NCBI GenBank assembly: GCA_036873135.1
Contig: JAPTYO010000024.1
Span: forward strand, 248,001-312,000
DNA: 64,000 nucleotides
DNA from: Clarkia xantiana subsp. parviflora
Lineage: Eukaryota; Streptophyta; Magnoliopsida; Myrtales; Onagraceae
Direction: 5' to 3'
Below are positions 33,214 to 41,854 of this stretch, piece by piece; position 1 is the first letter of the stretch; each line of letters opens with the position of its first letter. Under the pieces are notes generated by a model. That model searched no databases. It was not told where the DNA came from and worked only from the letters and a program-made list of their open reading frames with translations. The translations under genes were made by a program, and so were the position numbers.

Positions 33214-35990
33214 TCAAACATGATACTTCTTCAAGTGTTCGCCACTGAAGGAATGCTTCGTCTTGCCATCAAGGTCCTCTAGTTTGTATGCATTGGGGGC
33301 TGGCATCCCTACGATCTTGTAAGGTCCCTCCCATTTTGGTGATAGCTTGTTGATCCGATCTTGATGAACGAACTCGTTCCTCCGCCAGACAAGTTCTCCC
33401 ACGAAGAATTGTCGGGACTTGACACGCCGATTGTAATATCGGGCTGTTGCCAGACGCATCCGGGCCTGGACTTCATCAGGTTTCCACCTCATTTCCTCGA
33501 GCAAGTCTAAGTCTAGACGTCTCATTTCTTCGTTCGTCAGGGGCTCGTAATATTTCGCGCGATGGGACGCCACCGCTATCTCCACGGGAGCGACTGCCTC
33601 CGTGCCATAGACCAGGCCAAACGGAGTTTCCCCCGTCGATTGCTTGGGTGTTGTTCTAACAGCCCACAGCACGTTCTCGAGCTCATCCAGCCAATGGCCT
33701 TGCAAGGCGTAGACTCTCTTCTTCAAGCCATCCATCACGATCTTGTTGGCTGATTCCACTTGGCCATTAGTCTGAGCGTGGCGGACTGAAGCGGTCCGAT
33801 GTTCGATGTTCAATTCCTCCAGGTACTCCTTCAACTGAGCCCCATTAAACGGAGGGCCGTTGTCGCTGATCAACACTCGAGGGACCCCATACCGGGATAT
33901 GATCTGAGTTTGAAGGAACTTGAGGATCTGCTGCCCCGTCGTCTTGGCCAATGCCTTAGCTTCTATCCACTTTGAGAAGTAATCGATGGCCACGAGCAAA
34001 TACTTGCACTGACCTTTCGCTTGGGGAAGAGGTCCCACCAAGTCAATCCCCCACTGCGCGAAGGGCCATGCACTCCTGATGGGCATTAAGTCCGCGGCGG
34101 GAGCCACGATATTTGGAGCGTACCTTTGGCATGCATCGCAGGATCGGACCATTACTGTCGCCTCCTTGTTCATCGAAGGCCAATAGTAGCCTAGGTTCAG
34201 TGCTTTCCTCACAAGAGACCGGGCCCCTTCATGACAGGCCGCGACTCCCTCGTGTAGCTCCCTCAGGATCTGATTCGTGTCAGGTTCCGCCACACATTTT
34301 AAAAAAGGCTTTATGTACCCTTTTTTGTATAACTGGTTGTCCACCATCGCGTAGTTATCCGCAATCCGACGCAACCTGACAGCTGCCACCTCGTCATCGG
34401 GGAGTGCCCCCGTAGTCAGGTATGTGACCATCGGGGTCATCCAAGTAGGCTTCTCTTCTTCCTCCGATCCTGTCTCAATAACGCAGATCTCCGCCGGATC
34501 AATGTTTGAGATAATCACCTTCTCTAGGAAATGCACCTTCCGATTCTCCTCGGGGGCCACTCCCAGAGCGAACTTGCTTAAGGCATCTGCTTCCGCGTTT
34601 TCTTCCCTCGGGATCGCCTCGATATCGAAGCTTTTGAAGCTTCCCTTCAAAGTCTGCACCTCGTGCAAATACTTCTTCATTGTCGGGCTCCTGCTTCATA
34701 GTTCCCCTGGACTTGATTTACGACCAAGCTGGAATCACACTTCACCTTTAGATGATCGACTCCCGTACCCTTGGCAATCCTGAGGCCCGTGATAAGAGCC
34801 TCGTACTCCGCTTCATTGTTGGTGGCTTTGAATGTCAACGCCAAGGCATATCGTAGGGGCTCGCCTCCACCGGGCGGTATCAATACGAATCCTGCCCCCG
34901 AGCCTTCTACACTCGATGAACCATCAGTGTACATCTCCCAGGTGTTCTCCTCATTTGGCTGTTCTGACTGCTCTGTTATCGGGGCTTGTTCTGCTATCGG
35001 GACCTCCATGGTTGCCCCCTCTGCGGGACCCGTTACTTCCAGATCGGGTGCCGTAGACTCAGCTATAAAATCCGCCAATGCCTGGCCCTTAATAGCAGTT
35101 CTCGGAGCGAAATGTATACGGAACTCCGTAAGCTCGATGGCCCATTTCACCAATCTCCCTAACGCCTCCGGTCGGTTCAAAAAGTGCTTCAAGGGCTGAT
35201 TAGTCAATACCGTAACTTTATGGGCATGGAAGTAAGGTCGTAGCTTTCGAGCGGCAATAATCAACGTAAGGAGATACTTCTCAATAGCGGGATAATTTAT
35301 TTCAGACTTGGTAAACGCCTTGCTTACATAATAGACAGGCAGTTGGTTGCCCTTGACAATCTTAATCAAAACAGAACTAACAGCCACATCAGAAACAGCC
35401 AAATAGAGATAAAGCGGCTCGCCTGGAACTGGTTTCGCCAACGGCGGAAGGGTACGGAGGTGCTGCTTGAGTGCCTGGAATGCCTCCTCGCATTTGTCGG
35501 ACCATTCGAATTTCTTGTGGGCCCTCAGCACATCAAAAAATGGCATGGCTTGGTCACTCGCCTTGGATAGGAATCGATTCATCGCGGCCAACCAGCTATT
35601 CAGCACCTGAACCTCCCGATGAGTCCTCGGGGACTGCATCTCCTCAATTGCTCGTAGCTTCTCAGGATTCACCTCGATTCCTCTCTGGCTCACCATGGAC
35701 CCTAGGAACTTGCCCGAGTTTACTCCGAAAGCGCACTTGTCCGGGTTCAACCGAACTTGATGGAACTTCATCCGCTCAAACGCCGCCGCCAAGTTCTGGA
35801 TATGGTCTCCTGCCTGTCGGGACTTCACCAACATGTCATCCACATACGCCTCCATGGTTTTCCCCAACATGTCTCCGAACAACTTGTTCACCATCCGCTG
35901 GTAAGTTGCTCCGGCATTGATCAATCCGAAGGGCATCACGTCGTAGTGGTAGACGTCACTGTCGGCATAGAAAGCCGTATCGGACGCCTT
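33214..35990 (-). pseudogene. pol: E1B pol remnant: partial reverse transcriptase, RNase H, integrase
   Basis: In its own direction it begins with a reverse-transcriptase tail (TAFYADSDVYHYDVMPFG, then MEAYVDDMLVKS with the YVDD catalytic pair). The fingers and the first catalytic aspartate region are missing: the sequence jumps from the end of gag-protease to this point at about 35990. RNase H follows (MYTDGSSS, NNEAEYEAL, VKCDSSLV). One base lost near 34700 breaks the frame. Integrase (33214-34680 frame) is complete, with the zinc module CDACQRYAP and D-D-E segments GIDLVGPL, LISDNGPPF and NGQVESAN. This copy could not reverse transcribe on its own. Confidence 0.9.
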
Positions 35991-38587
35991 CTCTGCGCGA
36001 TAGGCTTGATAGCGGGATCTATTTTCAGCTCGTGCACTATCACGTCGGGGCTGATTCCTGGCATATCACTCGGGGACCAGGCGAACAGCTCCTTAAACTC
36101 CTTCAGGAGCTCGATCAACTCTCGGGCTCTTTCCTCCGACAAAGCGGACCCGATCTTCACCTTCCTCTGAGGCCCATCAATCTCCACCTCCATCAGATCC
36201 CCCATGGGGGCGGGACGCCCATACTCCTCTCGAGGATCGGCATCAGTCTGAAGGACAATCATGGCTTCCCTCCTTCTCCTTCGAGTAGCGTTAACATAGC
36301 ATTTTCGCGATGCCACTTGGTCACCCTTGACCTCTCCGACTCCGTTGTCAGTCGGGAACTTCATCTTCTGGTGGACCGTCGAGGCGACTGCCATGAGAGG
36401 GTTGATAGTGGTCCTCCCGATAATAGCGTTGTATGCCCCCGCAGACTCCACTACGACGAAATCTACGTTTCGCTTCTCCATCTTCCAGCCACTACCAAAC
36501 TCCACCGGTAAGGTAATCATTCCCAACGGGTAAGAAGTGGAACCAGAGAATCCCACCATCGGGAAGTCCACCTGTGTCAGGTCCTTTTTCGTCTTTCCCA
36601 TGGCTTCCAGAGCGTCCATGAAAAGGATGTCAGAGGAACTCCATCCGTCTATCAGGATTCGCTTCATCTCGAACCCATCCACGTCCAGGGTGACGACCAA
36701 GGCGTCGTCGTGAGGGCTCTCCACGCCTACCAGGTCTTCTACCAAGAAAGAAATCACCATTTCCTCCTTCAGGGTCCACGACCGGGACCTTTTGCCTAGC
36801 ACCACAGCGGCAGATATGCGGGAAGCGTAGTTCTCCCGAGAAGCAGAGGTATCACCTCCCGCCGCCATTCCTCCGTGGATGACGTTGATAGTTCCCCGCC
36901 TCTCCTTACGGGCACCTGAACCTGAGGCTTCTTGCTCAACCTTCTTCTTCTTCGGGGATCGGTCACGGGACTTGGAACGGGATCGTGACCGACTCCTGGA
37001 ACGAGATCGGCACCGTCCCCTTACGACGAACTCTTTTAGCTTCCCCTTCTGGATCAGCTTCTCAATTTCTTTCTTCAGCTCCCGACAGTTTTCAGTGTCG
37101 TGACCATTGGCTTGATGGTAGCGACAGTAACGGTCAGGGTGGCCTCTTAGGAATTCGCCTTCTTTTCTCAGAGGGTATCGGGCGAGACCCTGCCGATCCA
37201 TCACAGCTAACACAGAAGTCATCGAGCCATTGATGGGGACAGCCCGACCCTCTCGATTGTCCTTCCTCGGGGGACGCTTGTCCTCTCTTTTCTCGGAGCG
37301 ACCACGGTTTCTACTTCCTTCCGATTTGTCGCTCCTCTTGCGATCATCTGACAGCTTAGACGATGGATTTCCTCTTCCCGACTTCGGAGGATCAAGCTCT
37401 CCAGCAGCAATCTTCGACTCCTGGACATCGATCTGCTGTTTTACCCTCGCTTGCAGGGCCTCCATACTCCACACAGCCTTCGCGGCTACGCTGTGCATCA
37501 GGTCGGAACCGTACCGAGCGCTCAAGTTCCGCAGGAAAGTACGGATGGTCTCTCCCTCCGAGATTTCTTCATCAATCTCCGCGGCACTAGCAGTGAACCG
37601 TTGGTAGTAGTATGCCAACGATTCATCGGGTCTCTGTACCACCTGGGTCAGGGACCTTACACTCTTCAGGAGACGCCTTCGGCCTTGGTACTGCTTGATG
37701 AAGCGGTCGTGCATATCGACCCAACAGGTGATGCTTCCTGGCGGTAGGCTGAAGAACCAAGTCATGGCCCTTTCTCCCAAGGTTATCGGGAACAATGAGC
37801 ATATAAGATCGTCATTTGAAGTCCTACCCATGCAGGCCTGGACATGTCTCTGAACATGGCGAACTGGGTCCCCCTCACCATCGTACTCCTTGATGGTCGG
37901 AATACCTAGCCCGGGCGGGGCAACGGTATCTATCAGCCGCGGAACGAAAGGAGGGCTGGACCGATCCCTTAGCTCCGATGTCATCTGCTTCTGATCGCCC
38001 ATGCAGATACTGACGATTTTCACCACCTGATCGGGGGTGATGGGGCCATTCAGGGGAATGGTCCTATTTTGCACTGGTCCTGGGCCGTCGACCACGAACT
38101 TCTCCAGGTGCGCTGGTTCTTTACCCTTGCTCCTGGGCGGAACCTCCTGAACCTCTTGTTCTTCTAGGACCACCCTCGGAGGGGGTGGAGGTAGCTCTTC
38201 TCGCGGAGGCAACTCCTCTGTCCTCCTGGCAGCTTCTCTCTTGTCCAACAAGGCCTCCATGGCAGCCAAGAACATGGGCATAGCATCTGCTACTGCCTTG
38301 GCTAACTCCGAGTTCGAAGACGACCCTTCTTCCCTTCGCGGGACTCTTTCTCCTCTATGGCCCACCGGGATCGGGGGAGCCTCGTCCTCCTCCCTTCGCG
38401 GGATATCCTGCCTGTTCATCTCCGTGTCTCGGACTGAGACCTCATAACCATCACCCTGCCCCCCTGTCTGGGAAAGAGCGGGGTTCTCACCTTGTTCAGC
38501 AACACGTTCCGGTAACTGAGAATTCACAGTCCCTGCGGGACGAGAACTTCCAGCCTGAACTTGCTTCTTCTTGCCACCACCGGCCAT
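35936..38587 (-). CDS. gag-pro: E1B Gag-protease protein, 883 aa
   Basis: The start chosen is the ATG at 38587 (MAGGGKKKQVQAG), the first after the primer site. The N region is charged and proline-rich. The Gag core lies at about residues 265-390, the knuckle CRYHQANGHDTENC at about 486, and an RS-repeat with a lysine run at about 524-550. The protease starts near 640. Its active-site segment reads RILIDGWSSSDIL, where E1A has DGG, so the protease is probably inactive. The last residues (after about 865) are frame-shifted reverse-transcriptase sequence next to the pol deletion. Gag itself is uninterrupted. Confidence 0.9.
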   Translation of the reverse strand: MAGGGKKKQVQAGSSRPAGTVNSQLPERVAEQGENPALSQTGGQGDGYEVSVRDTEMNRQDIPRREEDEAPPIPVGHRGERVPRREEGSSSNSELAKAVADAMPMFLAAMEALLDKREAARRTEELPPREELPPPPPRVVLEEQEVQEVPPRSKGKEPAHLEKFVVDGPGPVQNRTIPLNGPITPDQVVKIVSICMGDQKQMTSELRDRSSPPFVPRLIDTVAPPGLGIPTIKEYDGEGDPVRHVQRHVQACMGRTSNDDLICSLFPITLGERAMTWFFSLPPGSITCWVDMHDRFIKQYQGRRRLLKSVRSLTQVVQRPDESLAYYYQRFTASAAEIDEEISEGETIRTFLRNLSARYGSDLMHSVAAKAVWSMEALQARVKQQIDVQESKIAAGELDPPKSGRGNPSSKLSDDRKRSDKSEGSRNRGRSEKREDKRPPRKDNREGRAVPINGSMTSVLAVMDRQGLARYPLRKEGEFLRGHPDRYCRYHQANGHDTENCRELKKEIEKLIQKGKLKEFVVRGRCRSRSRSRSRSRSKSRDRSPKKKKVEQEASGSGARKERRGTINVIHGGMAAGGDTSASRENYASRISAAVVLGKRSRSWTLKEEMVISFLVEDLVGVESPHDDALVVTLDVDGFEMKRILIDGWSSSDILFMDALEAMGKTKKDLTQVDFPMVGFSGSTSYPLGMITLPVEFGSGWKMEKRNVDFVVVESAGAYNAIIGRTTINPLMAVASTVHQKMKFPTDNGVGEVKGDQVASRKCYVNATRRRRREAMIVLQTDADPREEYGRPAPMGDLMEVEIDGPQRKVKIGSALSEERARELIELLKEFKELFAWSPSDMPGISPDVIVHELKIDPAIKPIAQRRRPIRLSMPTVTSTTTT

Positions 38588-38620
38588 TGATCTGGTAGAA
38601 ACTATCTTGACTTTTCGTAA

Positions 38621-38641
38621 GTTTCCCACAGACGGCGCCAA
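38621..38641 (-). promoter_or_regulatory. E1B primer binding site
   Basis: On the minus strand, ttggcgccgtctgtgggaaa follows the LTR end directly. It shares TTGGCGCCGTCTGT with E2A and E2B. Confidence 0.85.
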
Positions 38642-39381
38642 TGTTGGATCACGGTCGAAGCTCCGTTATGTCCTTGACGGAATGCTCTGGACTCCTGGGC
38701 TCCGCGTAATCCTGCAAAAGGGGATGACCTGGGTTGTGACCCAGAATCCCTCTCCGATGCTTAAATGAGTATGTGATCAATGGGGGTGATAGCAGTAATC
38801 TCAATGCGTATTAGAGAGAGTGCGTTTTCTGGGGTAACTTCCTCCTTTATATAGGAGGAGGAGTTGCCCAGCTACCTGTGACCATGCTTGGCCGTTGTAC
38901 CCATGATTCCGTGTATCTCGCCACGATTCCGTATATCTCGCCCCACGCTCCGCGTATCTTACCCATACTCCGCGTATCTCGGGCATGCCCTGCGCATCTC
39001 GGGGGATTTATCTTTATCTTTAACCGTCTCCCATTACTCTATCTAGTAGGCAGGTTTCTCGGTCTTTATCCTCTGATCACAAGTCCCGACTCCTGTCGGG
39101 GACTCCAGAGTTGTCTCATTCTAGATCACCACCCAGGACCTTCAGTCTCTACGGGACAGGTCCAGCCTCTGCGGGGCTTTATTATCGGGGCCTTTACTAA
39201 GGCGCATCGGGGCTTGCTCGGAGGCTTCCTGTCGGGAGCGTTCAGCTCTTATGTCGGGACCGCTTAAGTCGGGGCCCTTCACGTTGGGCCTCTGGGCCTT
39301 CTAGGCTTTCGCGAGGCTCACTGGACCTACTCGCCGTTCATTGGCTGTTAACGGGGCTAACGATTTCATCGGAACCCATCA
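38642..39381 (-). repeat. E1B 5' LTR
   Basis: The LTR is 740 bp long, bounded by tgttgg and ccatca. The TATA box on the minus strand is at about 38850. It carries one extra six-base unit (tatctt) relative to the 3' LTR. Confidence 0.95.
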
Positions 39382-39866
39382 GGAGAGAAGCTTCGAATGC
39401 AAGAACGGCAGAAATCGAGAGAGTTCAGAAGAAGTGAATAATGCCAGGGTTTTAGCTTTTATAAGCAAAAAGACAATTGGAGGGACTTCATCTTGACCGT
39501 TGAAGAGGAAACGATGCGATCGTGGTCGTTGATATCGAGAAGACGGTACGGAAGAGACGTGGTGACGTAATAAACACTTTTTCAGAAAGCAACAGTCACG
39601 CTGATTTGAGCGTTGTTTCATAATCCCTAGCATTTAATGCTGTGATAACCGAGGAGTCTCCTCGGGTTTGACAACTGTCCACAGAGTCCAGTGGGCCCAA
39701 GGTAATCATGAGTGAGAAACTCTGTTATACAGCAATTGCGTGCAAGGCAAAAGCCTCCGATGGAAATATCAGAAGACCTCGAGATAAAAGCCTCCGACAA
39801 CAAGGTTGGAAGGGCTGGAACTGGAAGACATGACGAACTAAAAGTCCCCCATGTCTTGGGGGCAAA
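39382..39866 (-). promoter_or_regulatory. E1A antisense-gene promoter region and polypurine-type tract
   Basis: This piece of E1A lies between the E1B insertion and the E1A 3' LTR. On the minus strand it has the TATA-like cttataaaag (39456-39465) and the same upstream block as 29011-29577, including a TGACG-type site (gtgacgtaa, about 39561). E1B lies about 75 bp downstream of the TATA, so it separates this promoter from the start codon at 28190. The tract gtcttgggggcaaa ends at 39866. Confidence 0.65.
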
Positions 39867-40626
39867 TGATGGGTTCCGATGAAATCGTTAGCCCCGTTAA
39901 CAGCCAATGAACGGCGAGTAGGTTCAGTGGGCCTCGCGAAAGCCTGGAAGGCCCAGAGGCCCAATGTGAAGGGCCCCGACTTAAGTGGTCCCGACATAAG
40001 AGCTGAACGCTCCCGACAGGAAGCCTCCGAGCAAGCCCCGATGCGCCTTAGTAAAGGCCCCGATAATAAAGCCCCGCAGAGGCTGGACCTGTCCCGTAGA
40101 GACTGAAGGTCCTGGGTGGTGATCTAGAATGAGACAACTCTGGAGTCCCCGACAGGAGTCGGGACTTGTGATCAGAGGATAAAGACCGAGAAACCTGCCT
40201 ACTAGATAGAGTAATGGGAGACGGTTAAAGATAAAGATAAATCCCCCGAGATGCGCAGGGCGTGCCCGAGATACACGGAGTATGGGTAAGATATGCGGAG
40301 CGTGGGGCGAGATATATGGAATCCCAACCGAGATATACGGAATCGTGGCGAGATACACGGAATCATGGGTACAACGGCCAAGCATGGTCACAGGTAGCTG
40401 GGCAACTCCTCCTCCTATATAAAGGAGGAAGTTACCCCAGAAAACTCACTCTCTCTAATACGCATTGAGATTACTGCTATCACCCCCATTGATCACATAC
40501 TCATTTAAGCATCGGAGAGGGATTCTGGGTCACCACCCAGGTCATCCCCTTTTGCAGGATTACGCGGAGCCCAGGAGTCCAAGCTTTCCGTCAAGGACGT
40601 AACGGAGCTTCGCCCGTGATCCAACA
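39867..40626 (+). repeat. E1A 3' LTR
   Basis: The LTR is 760 bp long, bounded by tgatgggt and atccaaca. The TATA box is in cctatataaagg at about 40413. It has extra copies of the gagatatacggaat-type subrepeat (about 40300-40365) compared with the E1B LTRs. Confidence 0.93.
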
Positions 40627-41159
40627 GACGGCTGGAAGCCTTGAATCGCCGGAGAATCAAACGAGACTTGAAGAGAAAAGCTTCGAGGTTTGACAATGGG
40701 AGAGCTTTCAGAAATCAGAACGGTAAGGAAGGAGTGAATAGTGCCAGGGTTTTGGCTTTTATAGATAAAAAGACAGCTGGACAGATTCAAATCCGGACTG
40801 TTGAAGACAAAACGACTCAATCTGGATCGTCGAGATTATAGGGGACAGTACGGAAGAGACGTTAGTGACGTAATACTGCTTTTTCAGAAAGCAGCAGTCA
40901 CGCCTGCTTAGGCGTCGTTTCATCATCCCTTGCATTTAATGGTGGAGTAACCGAGGAGTCCCCTCGGATTTGGCAACTGTCCTTAGAGTCTCGAGGAATC
41001 GTGAGCGAGAAGCTCTGTGATTAAAGAGTTGCACCCAAGGTAAAAGCCTCCGATGGTAATATCGGGAGGTCTGAAGATGAAAGCCTTCGACGATGATGTC
41101 GGAAGGTCCGGAATTGGAAGACACGACGGACTATAAGTCACTCATGTCTTGGGCGCAAA
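40627..41159. mobile_element. E0 internal relic (antisense-promoter region of an older relative)
   Basis: This piece aligns by eye with 39382-39866, with many differences. It keeps a TATA-like tctataaaagcc on the minus strand (about 40755-40766) and a gtgacgtaa site (about 40867). E1A inserted at its left edge, in the stretch that corresponds to the antisense leader. The polypurine-type tract just before the LTR is altered (gtcttgggcgcaaa). Confidence 0.75.
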
Positions 41160-41770
41160 TGATGGTTTCCGATGTAATCGTTAGCCCCGTTAACAGTCAA
41201 TAAACGGCGGGTAAGCCTAGAGGGCCTCGCGAAAAACCTGGAAGGTCCAGAAGCCCAGTATGAAGGGTCCCGACGAGATCGGTCCCGATATATGAACTGA
41301 ATGCTCCCGACGAGAAGCCTCTGAGTAGGCCCCGATATGCCTTTGAGAAGGTCCCGATAATAAAGCCCCGAGAATGGTGGCCCTGTCCCGTGGGACGAGG
41401 GGTCCTGGGTGGTGACCTCACTCTGGAGTCCCCGATATGGATCGGCACTTGTGATCAAAGGATAAGACCAAGAAACCCGCCTACTAGATAGAGTAGTGGG
41501 GAAACGGTTAAGATACGGATAAACTCTCCTGAACGAGATATACGGAACGTGGGTAAACTGCCAGGCGCAGTTACAGGTAACTGAGATAACTTCCCCTCCT
41601 ATATAAAGGAGGAAAAAGGAGGAAGTTACCTCAGAACGGTTACACACTCTCGAATACGAACTTAGACTATTTGCTGTCCACCCGTTCAAACTCTCATTTA
41701 AGATTACGCGGAGCCGAGGAGTTAATGTTTTCCGTCAAGAACGTACCGGAGCTTCGACCATAATCCAAGC
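41160..41770 (+). repeat. E0 3' LTR, degenerate
   Basis: This LTR is a diverged and shortened relative of the E1 LTR: tgatggtttccgatg at the start, a TATA box tatataaa at 41600-41607, and an end near taatccaag where E1 has gatccaaca. It ends about 85 bp before the ATG of the Nudix gene and points toward it. Confidence 0.8.
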
Positions 41771-41854
41771 CGAAGTTGACACAGAATCTATTCCTATTTC
41801 CGACGAGTGGGCGCTCCACCCTGAAGATCCCGACATTGATTCCACAGTTCAATA

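Larger units (their letters stand above)
28277..39381 (-). mobile_element. E1B: Ty3/gypsy retrotransposon nested in E1A, minus orientation
   Basis: The LTRs are 38642-39381 (5') and 28277-29010 (3'), flanked by GGAGA at 28272-28276 and 39382-39386. The length is 11.1 kb. In its own direction the order is LTR, primer site, gag-protease, truncated pol, tandem arrays, convergent antisense gene, polypurine-type tract and LTR. The LTRs differ by about 13 substitutions and a 6-bp repeat by eye, so this is older than E2A but still young. It inserted in the leader of the antisense gene of its sibling E1A. Confidence 0.96.
1..40626 (+). mobile_element. E1A: Ty3/gypsy retrotransposon, plus orientation, split by two nested elements
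   Basis: This element is present as three pieces: 1-6882 (gag, pol, tandem array, 3' half of the antisense gene), 27786-28276 (5' part of the antisense gene) and 39382-40626 (antisense promoter region and 3' LTR). The pieces join because E2A is flanked by TTCCA at 6878-6882 and 27786-27790, and E1B by GGAGA at 28272-28276 and 39382-39386. The joined order matches E1B, which has the same content in opposite orientation. The 5' LTR lies left of the window. The element sits inside E0, a diverged relative, at 40626/40627; a duplicate of GACGG (40627-40631) is predicted beyond the left edge. Gag with a C-H-H-C knuckle, RNase H, integrase and an extra antisense gene point to the Tat-like branch of Ty3/gypsy elements (inference). 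Confidence 0.9.
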
